DNA from: Bufo bufo
Taxonomy: Eukaryota; Chordata; Amphibia; Anura; Bufonidae
DNA length: 64,000 nt
NCBI RefSeq assembly: GCF_905171765.1
Contig: NC_053390.1
Location: forward strand, 501,433,336-501,497,335
Direction: 5' to 3'
The translations under genes were made by a program, and so were the position numbers. Below, one piece after another: positions 12,640 through 22,239 of the stretch (its first letter is position 1; each line of letters starts with the position of its first letter). The notes under the pieces were generated by a model. That model saw nothing but the letters and a program-made list of their open reading frames with translations. It was not told where the DNA came from and did no database searches.

Positions 12640-13510
12640 CTATATTACACTTTTTGTGCAGCAAGGTAACAAGAAATAGCTTTTTTGGCACGTTTTTTTT
12701 TTTTGTTATTTACAACATTCATCTGACAGGTTAGATTATGTGGTATTTTTATAGAGCAGGTTGTCGCGGACGCGGCGATACCTAATATGTATACATTTTT
12801 TTTTATTTATGTAAGTTTTATACAATAACTTCATTTTTAAAACCAAAAAAATGTTTTAGTGTCTCCATATTCTAAGAGCCATAGTTTTTTCAGTTTTTGG
12901 GCGATTATCTTGAGTAGGGTCTCATTTTTTGCGGGATGAGATGACGGTTTGATTGGCACTATTTTGGGGTGCATATGATTTTTTGATCGCTTGCTATTAC
13001 ACTTTTTGTGACGTAAGATGGCAAAAAATGGCTTTTTTTACACTGTTTTTATTTTTATTTTTTTACGGTGGTCATCTGAGGGGTTAGGTCATGTGATATT
13101 TTTATAGAGCCGGTCGATACGGACGCGGCGATACCTAATATGTATACTTTTTTTTTATTTATGTAAGTTTTACAGAATGAGTTCATTTTTGAAAAAAAAA
13201 AAATCATGTTTTAGTGTCTCCATAGTCTAAGAGCCATAGTTTTTTCAGCTTTTGGGCGATTATCTTGAGTAGGGTCTCATTTTTTGCGGGATGAGATGAC
13301 GGTTTGATTGGTACTATGTTGGCGTACATGCGACTTTTTTGATCACTTTTATTACTTTTTTTGGGAAGTAAGGTGGGCAAAATTTCAATTTTCTCATAGT
13401 TTTTATTTTTTTATTTTTATGGCGTTCACCGTGCGGGGAAAGTAACATGACCATTTTATAGATCAGGTCGTTACGGACGCGGCGATACCTAATATGTGTA
13501 GTTTATTTTA
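12640..13510. repeat. Tandem ~353-bp units in copy C
   Basis: Three diverged units share GCGGCGATACCTAATATGT at about 12773, 13125 and 13479, each preceded by a CTGA..GGTTAG..TTTTTATAGA block. Copies A (about 580-1150) and B (about 4400-5220) contain the same kind of unit, so this is an ancestral feature of the family. Confidence 0.75.
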
Positions 13511-13636
13511 TTTTTTTAATTTTTATTCAGTGATAAATGTTTTTTTTTTTATCTTAACTTTTTTCACTTTTTTTTACATTTTTGTGACCCAGACCCACTT
13601 GGTTCTGGAAGATCCAGTGGGTCTGGTGTCTGTATA

Positions 13637-14350
13637 ATACAGTACAGAACAATATATATTGTTCTGTACTGTATTTTACTTACACTGAACAGATCTGTGC
13701 TTTTAGCACAGATCTGTTCAGCACCATGGACAGCAGGACGCCTGAGCAGGCGTCCTGTTGCCATGGGAACCCTCCCCGTCTGCTCAGAACTTCGCAGACG
13801 GGGAAGGGTAAGGACGGGGCTGAGGGGGGCTCTCTGGGGGCTCTCTCCCTCTCCATCGGGGGGCTGCAAAGCCACAGCAGCCCCCCGATGGAGAGGGAGG
13901 GAGCTCCCTGACCGATGACAGTTAACTTTTTCTATACAGCGGTCCGTACGGACCGCGGTATGGAAAGGGTTAAACGGCTGACATCTTCACAGATGTCAGC
14001 CGTTTATACCAGGGTGCCAGCAATGTGCTGGCACCCTGGTATACCCACTAGAAGCCAACGATCGTTCATGGGGAGGCGGGCGGGGGATCGCGATCCCGCC
14101 TGCCGCACCGCCCGCCTCCCGCAACGCCCCCACCGCCTGCGACACCCCCCCCGCACCACCCTCCGGCATAAAATCGTGCAGGGGTGCAGGGGGGGGTGAA
14201 AAATAATGATTTTAGCCACTCTAAAGTTTCTGATCCCCGCGGTCAGGGACCGCGGCGATCAGAAACTGCAAAAAGCGCAGCAAACCGCAGGTCTGAATTG
14301 ACCTGCGGTTTTCTGCGATCGCCGATACGGGGGGGTCAAATGACCCCCCC
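13637..14350. repeat. Serial hairpin array of copy C
   Basis: Palindromes in order: 13637-13674 (perfect 38-bp palindrome), 13686-13720 (16-bp arms), 13734-13757 (11-bp arms, 2-base loop), 13774-13803 (10-bp arms), 13845-13899 (22-bp arms), 13939-13956 (perfect 18-bp palindrome), 13972-14005 (15-bp arms, 4-base loop), 14006-14042 (17-bp arms, 3-base loop), 14225-14267 (long stem, few mismatches), 14282-14311 (12-bp arms, homologous to the 126-175 stem of copy A) and about 14330-14350 (G7/C7 stem). Ordinary sequence occupies only the short gaps between them. Confidence 0.9.
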
Positions 14351-14442
14351 CCTGCATTGTTACGGGATGCCGGCTGAATGATTTCAGCCGAAATCCCGTT
14401 CCGATTAACCCCTGCGGCGCCGGAGTTCCGATTTTAAGTCAG

Positions 14443-14556
14443 GACGTACCGGTACGTCCTCGGTCCTTAAGGACTCGGGAAATAGGGCGTACCGGTACGT
14501 CCTAGGTCCTTAAGGACTCGGGAAATAGGGCGTACCGGTACGTCCTAGGTCCTTAA
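14443..14556. repeat. 43-bp subterminal tandem repeat of copy C
   Basis: CGTACCGGTACGTCCT recurs at 14445, 14488 and 14531 (period 43), each followed by a CGGTCCTTAAGGACT-type palindrome. The same motif starts copy A at positions 3-35. Subterminal repeats like these often bind the transposase (inference). Confidence 0.8.
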
Positions 14557-14564
14557 GGGGTTAA

Positions 14565-15661
14565 GCAGCATGAATTAATAGAACTAGGTATGGCTATACA
14601 ATACTAAATGAACAGCCCCTATATAGAAAGAAGATTATATTAGCTAAAGTTAATCAAGCAAGGAGCCCGAACATAGTGAACAGTAATGTAAGGGCATCAA
14701 CTCAGAACCAAGACCGGACGCATGAGCAGTGATCATGATTGAGACTCGCTCCAAGAGGGGGAGCAGGCACAATATAACTTACTAACGTGTAAAAAGTTAG
14801 AGTACTGTGACATGCGCGGAGAGGTCATACATCTGGAGTCGCACCGCTCATGCGTCATAGGAAGAAGACAGGACGCAGCGAGATGACCGTCATGAAGCGA
14901 AACCAGGAAGGAGCTCCAGACATGCGCGGTAGAGGCATACACGAGCCGAAATGATACTAAGTATCAGCGCATCCCGCACGGCGCAGGTCAAAGTCCAGTA
15001 AGTCAGAAAGACATGGGAGGAGCTAATACCTGGGACTATCTAGTAGAGGCGCCGTGACCGGTCAAAAGCAAATGCCCACAGTTAGGAGGAAGTTCATTGG
15101 TTAACACGGCTATGACGAGAGAAGGGAGGTTTTATAAACCTGGCTCCGCCCCTAACACGCAGTCCTCTGCCCAAACCCCTGAAGACGCCTGGTTGGCGAA
15201 ACATGTCGGGGGGCAGCTAGTGAACTTAGCGTTTTAGCCAGCGGTAGCCTAGCCTCAATTCGTGTATGAAGAGAGATATAAGGATAGGCGATTAGTCCAA
15301 GAAGGTGGCACAGTAGTTAGACGCTGTGGGAATAACAGCGTGCAGTATATAAACAGAGAGACGCCTGCATAATAAAGGACATATGCAATAAGCTATTGTA
15401 GATGCACAGAGCCACCTAGTGGACGAATTCGATAACTATTGATCATACTGTGAGCATATTAATAGGCAGGCAGGCTACGCTGAAATTTTAATCATAAGAA
15501 AATATAGAGTTCTAAGCAAACATTTTAAGGATAAGTAATAAAAGTTATTTTTTAGAATTAGTAACACGTGTAAATCAAGGGACACTGATGGTCCGAGTGG
15601 CCAAATGTAAATATTTTTTGAACCAAGTCCCAACACATGTTAGGGAGATTTGTGTAAAATA
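14565..15661 (+). other. Terminal region of the Penelope-like element
   Basis: No coding frame. This is the continuation of the Penelope-like element after copy C. It has several inverted GCATGCGCGG/CGCATGAGC-type words at 14715-14985 and a hammerhead-type core at 15179-15202, and it ends at TGTGTAAAATA before Tc1 sequence resumes at 15662. By position it corresponds to the long-terminal-repeat-like end of this retroelement class (inference). Confidence 0.55.
15179..15202 (+). ncRNA. Hammerhead-ribozyme-like core motif
   Basis: CTGAAGA (15179-15185) matches the CUGANGA core. One extra base is followed by a short stem GCC/GGC (15187-15189 with 15195-15197, 5-base loop) and then GAAAC (15198-15202). 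Hammerhead motifs are known in the terminal repeats of Penelope-like elements. Stems I and III were not verified, so self-cleavage is unproven. Confidence 0.45.
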
Positions 15662-16378
15662 ACATCTGGGACATCATGTCTCGCTCTATCCACCAACGTC
15701 ACGTTGCACCACAGACTGTCCAGGAGTTGGCAGATGCTTTAGTCCAGGTCTGGGAGGAGATCCCTCAGGAGACCGTCCGCCACCTCATCAGGAGCATGCA
15801 CAGGCGTTGTAGGGAGGTCATACAGGCACGTGGAGGCCACACACACAACTGAGCCTCATTTTGAATTGTTTTAAGGACATTACATCAAAGTTGGATCAGC
15901 CTGTAGTGTGTTTTTCCACTTTAATTTTGAGTGTGACTCCAAATCCAGACCTCCATGGGTTGAAAAATTTGATTTCCATTTTTTAATTTTTGTGTGATTT
16001 TGTTGTCAGCACATTCAACTATGTAAAGAACAAAGTATTTCAGAAGAATATTTAATTAATTCAGATCTAGGATGTGTTATTTTTGTGTTCCCTTTATTTT
16101 TTTGAGCAGTGTACTTTGCAATAATATGGCCGGCACAGATGGGGGCAGGGCCGGCATGGAGTAAACACGGCCAGGACGTATTTAGCACGGTCGGCACAGA
16201 TGGGGTACCCAGACACCAGGGAGCAGCAGGCAGGACATCAAGGGGCAGACAGGCCATATCAGGGTGCAGAAAGCGGGGGCACAAGGAGGGGCATGGAGCA
16301 GCAAGTGCCTGATTTCAGGCTCCAATCTGCAGAGTGTAGATCCCAGCCTGAAACTGGCATTTTTACACTGCTGCGATC

Positions 16379-16529
16379 CGATTGGTTAGTATGCACAGAC
16401 TAACCAATCGTAGTGATCGCTGGCAAGGGACCACTCTAATTGGTCCCTTGCCGGCATTACTGGACTGTACACTGTCCCTGACAGTGGCAGAAGCTTTAAT
16501 CCAAGTGCTTTGCAGCGCTTGGATTAAAG
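16379..16529. repeat. Serial hairpin array of copy B
   Basis: Three stems are clear, each with 12-bp perfect arms: 16379-16390 with 16399-16410, 16422-16433 with 16441-16452, and 16494-16505 with 16518-16529. The array sits just inside the right end of B, the place held by the arrays of copies A and C. Stem sequences differ from those copies. Confidence 0.8.
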
Positions 16530-16905
16530 AGCTGCCATAACGTTTATATATGTGCTAGCTGCACTGGGCATGTGCAGATAGCATGTATATAGCCGTATGG
16601 CAGTCGTGAAGGGGTTAAACTGTATTTATAATGTACCTTTGGACTCCATTGTACCAGTTAGCAAGGTATGTTAGCACTCATGTGGATAAGAATTGAACAG
16701 AATGTATGAAAGAAGCACAAGAAGATCATAAGTCCGCTCCATCAGACTGTACACAAAGATAAGGGAAAGACCTGCACCTGTTCTGTGTTTACCTGCCACC
16801 TGGTTTTGGCTCACAATCACTAATAGAAATTACTGCAAATGCACTTAACCCGTAGGATACCAGCTCCATACATGTACGGCACTGCAGAATATGACTTTAC
16901 CCCTT

Positions 16906-16982
16906 CTACCCCGGGTATCAGGACTTGAACCCGGGGACTCGTGTGTCCCAGGCTGAAGCTCTTCCAACTGAGCTATTCAGCC
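16906..16982 (-). tRNA. tRNA-like sequence (pseudogene or SINE head)
   Basis: On the reverse strand an A-box-like TAGCTCAGTTGGAAGAGC and a B-box-like GGTTCAAGTCC are spaced about as in a tRNA. The fold is not a cloverleaf. GGCTGAA at the start pairs with TTCAGCC directly after the D-arm, and the T-arm region forms an 8-bp CCCCGGGT/ACCCGGGG stem. No proper anticodon or acceptor stem was found. It is most likely a tRNA-derived relic. Confidence 0.45.
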
Positions 16983-17175
16983 TTCTGGACAGCTCCTGTG
17001 CTGAACCAAACCCTCCAGTTCCCTGTGCCTCTAGTTTCAGTTTACCGCCTCGCTGTTTGCTCCACCCTGTTCCTTGATTGGACTTCCTATTTAAATCCAG
17101 CCTTGGACTTCCTGCCTTGCGAGATTATTGTGCTCCTCATCCTGTAATCAAGCTAGTCTCTTCACACTCCTCTGC

Positions 17176-17300
17176 CAAATATTGACGCTTATCTGTGCAT
17201 TGACCACTGGCTTCCTCCTGACTACAGTACTTGCAACTCCTCAAATATTGACGCTCATCTGTGCATCGGCCACTGACTTTCTCCTGACTATGCTTATTTT
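17176..17300. repeat. Diverged 66-bp tandem duplication
   Basis: CAAATATTGACGC begins at 17176 and again at 17242. The two units match over about 55 bp with scattered substitutions (TATCTGTGCATTGACCACTGG versus CATCTGTGCATCGGCCACTGA, shown in part). No gene. Confidence 0.7.
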
Positions 17301-19898
17301 TAAGGACCTCTCCCCCCAACTTTCTCATTGGTACCAATGTGTACCATGACCACCAGGTCTTCTCTAGCCCCACCCAACAATCTGTCTATCCGATCCCCAA
17401 TGTGCACGAACCTGAGCACCCAGAAGACAATACACTTTTCGGAATTCATGGTTTTGACCCTGTCTGTCCACCTAATAACAGAGACCCTTACCACCTGCAT
17501 CTTCCTGACCTTTGGTGAACTCCTCTTCCCATCCTTCATACAGCAGTCATCCTCCTGGTGAAAATGAACAGAGGAATCTGGTTCCTATGGGCAACTAAGT
17601 CAGTTCTACTTTACACCAGTTTTATAAATTACCCCCTAAGTACTTTTAAATTTTTATTATAATATTGCTGTAACAGCAGTAGCCACAGTCTCGTTCTCTT
17701 TATTTGGGCAAGCACTGTTCTCCCCAGTCGCATTTGCTATCGTTAGTGGCGATAGTCAGCCGCTGGTGATTCCCTGTTTACCACCGCGGTCCAAGGCTCT
17801 GTCCAAGCGAGCACCATCCTCCCTGGCTGACTCTGCCATGGTTTCTTTCCAGCTACATGCGTGTCTCTCAACCTGCTTCCTGTAGCGCCTGTTAAAAGAC
17901 CAGCACACGTCACTTCCTATAATTTAAAGGACCAGCACATGTGATCTGTTCTGACCTATCCCAACTTTCCTGAGCCTATATTAAGTGGTCCAAACCCCTT
18001 CCCAGTTGCCTGAGCGTCATAGGTTCTTGTGTCCTGCAAAGGTCTGCATTCATATGTTCCAGTGTTCCTGAACTCTTGATCCATGTCTACCTTCCAGATT
18101 CCTTTACCTGTCTGATCCCTTCCTGTTCTGTTTTGACTCTCCTGTTTCTGATTCAGATTGCCTGACCTGTATCCTTGACCCTTTGCTTGTATGACTACAC
18201 CTCTGCCTTACCCTTCTGTCCTGCACTCTCTCTCCTGGTTACGACTTGGCCTGTTTACTACGTCCATAGCTCTGGTGCCGTGCACTGGTAATCCCTAGCA
18301 CTCCTGGGCCAGCTTATTCGTGTGTCAACCACCCTCAAGATGTAGCCACCTGGTCTTCTCCTCGGGAAAGTCTATCCCCACAATCTGGGGTACTGTGAAG
18401 AATTAAGGGTTTACTTATACAATGTACTTAGAGGAGGTTGGTCACGTGCACAGTGGGTCCACACCCACTGATAGTGACAATTGCGAGTATAAAATAAAAA
18501 GGGGTTCAGAACATATTCCATCATTATAGTATCTACTCAGTAGAAATAGCATAACCATGATGCACACTGAAGCATATAAGCTTTTCTAGAGATCCAGCTG
18601 TGAATATGCTTTTTTTATTGCCTGCAGTACACCTACATTTGGCAGATTACATAGCTTTTGTGAATAAAAGGAGATGGTGCTCCTGAATGGGCACCTGCCA
18701 GGAGCTTACGTAATATTCTTTAGCTCCCTGTGTCTCTAATGGAGAGCTAAATTGCACATATTCCTGCCAGCAGCATTGCTTTAACATAACAATGTGCAAT
18801 GATATCCTACATGTTATACATCTCTGCTGCGTTCCATCCCTATGCTTTCCATCAGGTATATAGCAAGCTTCTAGTTACAGTAACAACTTGTCTACACATA
18901 TTCATTGTCTGCCGGTAAATAGAAATTATTCTCATGTATTTTCACGGTTCTCACGTTGATTTTTTTTCAGTGTTAATGTGTTATTTATTACAGTGTCCAT
19001 TTTGTGAACATCATATTTATCACACATTAATTAAAATTTTATTTTTCTATTGGTATTCTGTGAAAATTTCAACTCTGTGGTATACCATCTCTATGACTAT
19101 AAATGTGATTGGTGTCTGGACTTGTTTTACATTTTAAGTGGATATCCAGTTGTGAGCTAAAAGAGGTCTCCACTCCTTTTAGTAAATGTATTCTTAATGA
19201 AACAACAATTCTGAAACCATCTTTTCTTTTACATTCCTCTAATATTCCTGCTAAACATTTAGAAATAAAATGACACTGAGGACTGACTGCGCATGCGCTA
19301 GTTCCCCTGACACTAGTTCCCCTGGAGGGAGACACTCCACCAATAAACATTTTCAGACCTGCAAGTAGACATAAATTAGGCAATCAGACATTGGTGGAGA
19401 TTTAATAATGGCAATCACTAGCCTCATGTTTTTCTGTTCCAAGCGTATGTGCAGCTTATAATATTAGCCTACAACTGGTATATATTAGACCAGTGTGGTT
19501 TGATTATTGGGTACTCCTGAATCATATGCAATAAAGTTCCTCTTCCTCTATTGCACTTTGTACCTTTAGTAAGTCTGCACGTCTGTACCTTGTCCAGGGG
19601 TTAAATATATTTTATGGAGCCATTTAATGTTAACATAGATCGCTGCATGGAAAAACTGTGTCGTCATTCAAAAGACTTCTCCAGTAAGAGACTCTAGGGC
19701 TGTAGAGATGATTTTATACAAATAGCTTACTAGTTTTGAAAGCTACTGTATATTGCTTGGTCCACGAGAAACCCATAAAAGCAACCCTAAGAAAACATCT
19801 GCATAGAACTGATTTTCAGTTACAGAAAAAGCTGAATGTACCACATTTTTATGTTATACACTGGCCAATATAAAATTATAAATTCTCCTACAAACACT

Positions 19899-20226
19899 GG
19901 AGCAGATTTACTAATCCTGTGGACTTCATAAGCTTAGACTGGCATTCTAGACCTGCACCAGATTTATCCCAGAGACTCAAGCTGGATGATAAATCAGGGG
20001 CAGGAATCGACACTTTTCTCTGACTCTGTATCAACTATCGGTTGGCTTACCATGAGACAGAATCTTACACCAAAATTGTGGCACAATACGGTGCATCTCA
20101 GACAATGCTCCTTTCCCATGAAGCCCTGCCTTCTTTTTGAGCAAGAGTTGTAGAAACCCTACTTATGTCAAATTGCACCAATTGTTAGACATAATATAGG
20201 CTCAGACACATTAGTAAATCTAAGCC
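19899..20226. mobile_element. Short MITE-like element
   Basis: Ends GGAGCAGATTTACTAAT and the complement of ATTAGTAAATCTAAGCC form imperfect inverted repeats about 328 bp apart. There is no coding capacity. The target duplication is not resolvable, so the superfamily is left open. Confidence 0.5.
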
Positions 20227-20308
20227 ACTCTGTTAAGAAATGAAGTCTGGGAAAAAGCAAGTAAAACATTTTGTGAATAAACAAATGCCGCCCCCGAAAA
20301 ACTCTTGT

Positions 20309-20795
20309 AAAGCTACTTTTACATCAGCGTTGTCCTATTCCAGTTTTGAGATCCGGCACAGAGTCTCAGAACCGCAGCAAAACGCTTCAGTTGATTGTCA
20401 ATGGGAATAAAACTGAACAAACCAGAATGGTGCGCCAGAATGCATTCCGTTCCAGTTTGTTGCGTTCCCATGCCAGACACATAGACATGCAAGCAGTGTT
20501 TTTGTGTGCGGCAGGGGAAACTGAAGTCACTTGACCCGGCACCAAAAACCAAGTTAAATGTGCCGGATACGTTTTTTCAGACATAAAAAACGGATCCGGC
20601 ACTAAAACCACTGCAAGTCAGTGGGCGCCGTTTTTTGTGTGTGTGGCGTTCATTTTAAACATAATACAATCGGATCTGTTCTGAACGAATGCAGCCGGTT
20701 GTATTATTAGGATGGAAGTATTTTGCTGTGGTTTTGAGATCCCATGCCGGATCTCAAAAACGCATAACAATAATGCTGATGTGAAAGTAGCCTTA
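20309..20795. mobile_element. MITE with ~45-bp imperfect terminal inverted repeats
   Basis: The left end carries AAGCTACTTTTACATCAGCG followed by a GAGATCCGGCA region. The right end carries their complements (TGCCGGATCTCAAAA... then GCTGATGTGAAAGTAGCCTT). The length is about 487 bp. Internal GGATCCGGCACT-type words add minor palindromes. Non-coding. Confidence 0.6.
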
Positions 20796-21220
20796 TACAT
20801 GCACTAGTTTATGGTGTTTTTACAAGCCAAAATATGCTTCAACATGATCAGTCAGTAAGCTAATATGGATGTACATGATCAAAAATCCACAAAGATGACC
20901 AAACTATTCATGTAATGTTTACTGTGTATAGATTTTCTAATTCCATTTCCTGAACATGATTATGGAAGTTGCCAACTTGCCTGACCTGTTAACAGCATTT
21001 GGGATATGCTTTACAGCAGACACCATGAGCCATAGACACAATGTACAGGAGGGGAACTCATTAATTTCTATGGGAGATTTTTCCAGGTATGTTCTGTGAC
21101 CTGTGCAGGGAGGGAACAGATAAACTGTGATATCACCTATTATGAATGGTGGATCCTGATCATTCTAATTCTGTCTGTAATAACAAGATGACTGCTGAGC
21201 TGAACCAGTGGCATCTATTA

Positions 21221-22237
21221 CACTCACCTAAAGAATTATTAGGAACACCTGTTCTATTTCTCATTAATGCAATTATTTAGTCAACCAATCACATGGCAGT
21301 TGCTTCAATGCATTTAGGGATGTGGTCCTGGTCAATACAATCTCCTGAACTCCAAACTGAATGTCAGAATGGGAAAGAAAGGTGATTTAAGCAATTTTGA
21401 GCGTGGCATGGTTGTTGGTGCCAGACGGGCCGGTCTGAGTATTTCACAATCTGCTCAGTTACTGGGATTTTCACGCACTACCATTTCTAGGGTTTACAAA
21501 GAATGGTGTGAAAAGGGAAAAACATCCAGTATGCGGCAGTCCTGTGGGCAAAAATGCCTTGTGGATGCTAGAGGTCAGAGGAGAATGGGCCGAATGATTC
21601 AAGCTGATAGAAGAGCAACGTTGACTGAAATAACCACTCGTTACAACCGAGGTATGCAGCAAAGCATTTGTGAAGCCACAACACGCACAACCTTGAGGCG
21701 GATAGGCTACAACAGCAGAAGACCCCACCGGGTACCACTCATCTCCACTACAAATAGGAAAAAGAGGCTACAATTTGCACGAGCTCACCAAAATTGGACT
21801 GTTGAAAACTGGAAAAATGTTGCCTGGCCTGATGAGTCTTGATTTCTGTTGAGACATTCAAATGGTAGAGTCCGAATTTGGCGTAAACAGAATGAGAACA
21901 TGTATCCATCCTCTGATGGCTACTTCCAGCAGGATAATGCACCATGTCACAAAGCTCGAATCATTTCAAATTGGTTTCTTGAACATGACAATGAGTTCAC
22001 TGTACTAAAATGTCATCTTTGGGATGTGGTGGAACGGGAGCTTCGTGCCCTGGATGTGCATCCCTCAAATCTCCATCAACTGCAAGATGCTATCCTATCA
22101 ATATGAGCCAACATTTCTAAAAAATGCTATCAGCACCTTGTGGAATCAATGCCACGTAGAATTAAGGCAGTTCTGAAGGCAAAAGGGGGTCCAACACCGT
22201 ATTAGTATGGTGTTCCTAATAATTCTTTAGGTGAGTG
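21221..22237 (+). mobile_element. Tc1-like transposon L, internally deleted
   Basis: TA flanks lie at 21219-21220 and 22238-22239. The ends are perfect or near-perfect inverted repeats (CACTCACCTAAAGAATTATT and its complement). At 1017 bp it is shorter than a full Tc1 of this type (about 1.25 kb). Both ends are intact, so it could once have been mobilised in trans. Confidence 0.88.
21369..22200 (+). pseudogene. Tc1-like transposase, deletion derivative
   Basis: Starts MGKKGDLSNFERGMVVGARR, with helix-turn-helix motifs (LGFSRTTISRVYKEW) and the first catalytic aspartate in AWPDES. TGA at 21840-21842 follows at once, where related elements read an arginine codon. About 200 bp are missing near 21900, because GAGAACATG is followed directly by the QQDNAPCHKA block that normally lies much further on. 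A second short deletion near 22015 removed the proline-rich SPDLNPIEH block with the catalytic glutamate. The C-terminal part resumes at 22016-22200. Non-functional. Confidence 0.85.
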
Positions 22238-22239
22238 TA

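Larger units (their letters stand above)
10454..14560 (+). mobile_element. TTAA-family non-autonomous element, copy C (complete)
   Basis: A 4107-bp element with TTAA on both sides (10450-10453, 14561-14564) and inverted ends CCCCTTAAGGACC. The left end carries a ~29-bp subterminal tandem repeat (CTCATTTTCACCTTAAGGAC type, about 10460-10520). The right end carries a 43-bp tandem repeat with the palindrome GTACCGGTAC. The middle holds two tandem arrays (units of ~395 bp and ~353 bp) and a hairpin cluster. No transposase frame exists; the predicted peptides sharing 'LQMGHGVKK' are repeat translations. TTAA duplication suggests mobilisation by a piggyBac transposase in trans (inference). Confidence 0.88.
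7819..15661 (+). mobile_element. Penelope-like element (5'-truncated), interrupted by copy C
   Basis: Inserted in Tc1 copy 1 between GGTACCG (ending 7818) and ACATCTGGG (from 15662). The order is RT (7849-8500), linker, GIY-YIG nuclease (to 9391), A/T-rich tail (9392-10449), copy C of the TTAA family (10454-14560), then a G/C-richer terminal region (14565-15661) with a hammerhead-like motif at 15179-15202. RT followed by GIY-YIG, with a long-terminal-repeat-like end holding a hammerhead core, is the hallmark of Penelope-like elements. The insertion is associated with loss of about 179 bp of Tc1. Confidence 0.82.
5692..15850 (+). pseudogene. Tc1-like transposase remnants (three pieces)
   Basis: The coding remains lie at 5692-6015 (N-terminal helix-turn-helix half), 7491-7818 (first catalytic region, FTDESRF) and 15662-15850 (C-terminal part after the DDE glutamate). 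Everything between belongs to inserted elements. The 7491-7818 piece is nearly identical to residues 108-218 of the intact transposase at 24338-25375. The second D and the glutamate motif (SPDLNPIEH) are deleted, so no active enzyme is possible. Confidence 0.85.
5395..16111 (+). mobile_element. Tc1-like transposon copy 1, split by a LINE and a Penelope-like element
   Basis: Both ends match the intact copy at 24041-25622 (start CACTGCTCAAAAAAATAAAG; the end is its complement), with TA at 5393-5394 and 16112-16113. Tc1 segments survive at 5395-6015, 7491-7818 and 15662-16111. By eye the first segment differs from the intact copy at about a dozen of ~620 positions. The first break lost only 4 bp. 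The second break lost the equivalent of 24994-25172 (about 179 bp), which includes the second catalytic aspartate. The transposase frame is also broken by point changes, such as TAG where the intact copy has CAG/CAC codons, so it is dead. Confidence 0.92.
3331..16614 (+). mobile_element. TTAA-family element, copy B (oldest, interrupted), left part beyond copy A
   Basis: Divergent member of the same family as A and C, in C orientation. The right end abuts TTAA at 16615-16618. Recognisable parts are 3331-3574, 4392-5394 and 16112-16614. The 5130-5394 segment matches C at about 13420-13660 (the 'ATTTTATAGATCAGGTC' region followed by 'GATCCAGTGGG'). It has tandem ~345-bp units around 4400-5050. 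It is interrupted by a MITE (3575-4391) and a Tc1 (5395-16111). Copy A sits at its left side, so its true left end is probably off the window. No coding capacity is seen. Confidence 0.65.
16619..21218. other. Low-density stretch without a recognised gene
   Basis: Contains a tRNA-like sequence (16906-16982), a tandem repeat (17176-17300) and a MITE-like fragment at about 17560-17640 (the 'CCTATGGGCAACTAAG' type common in frogs). At 17640-18420 it has a C/T-rich segment resembling an LTR fragment (unproven). MITE-like units lie at 19899-20226 and 20309-20795. From 18420 to 19890 and from 20800 to 21218 I see only unique-looking sequence. No exon-like conserved frame was recognised. Confidence 0.4.

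Noticed and set aside
13637..14350. Bacterial-type terminators or a microRNA cluster
   Set aside because: Stems lack terminator U-tracts and the genome is eukaryotic. The G/C palindromes are too perfect and variable for typical microRNA precursors, and no transcript evidence exists. Kept as a hairpin array only.
16906..16982. Functional tRNA gene
   Set aside because: No acceptor-stem pairing and no proper anticodon arm; only A- and B-box-like words.
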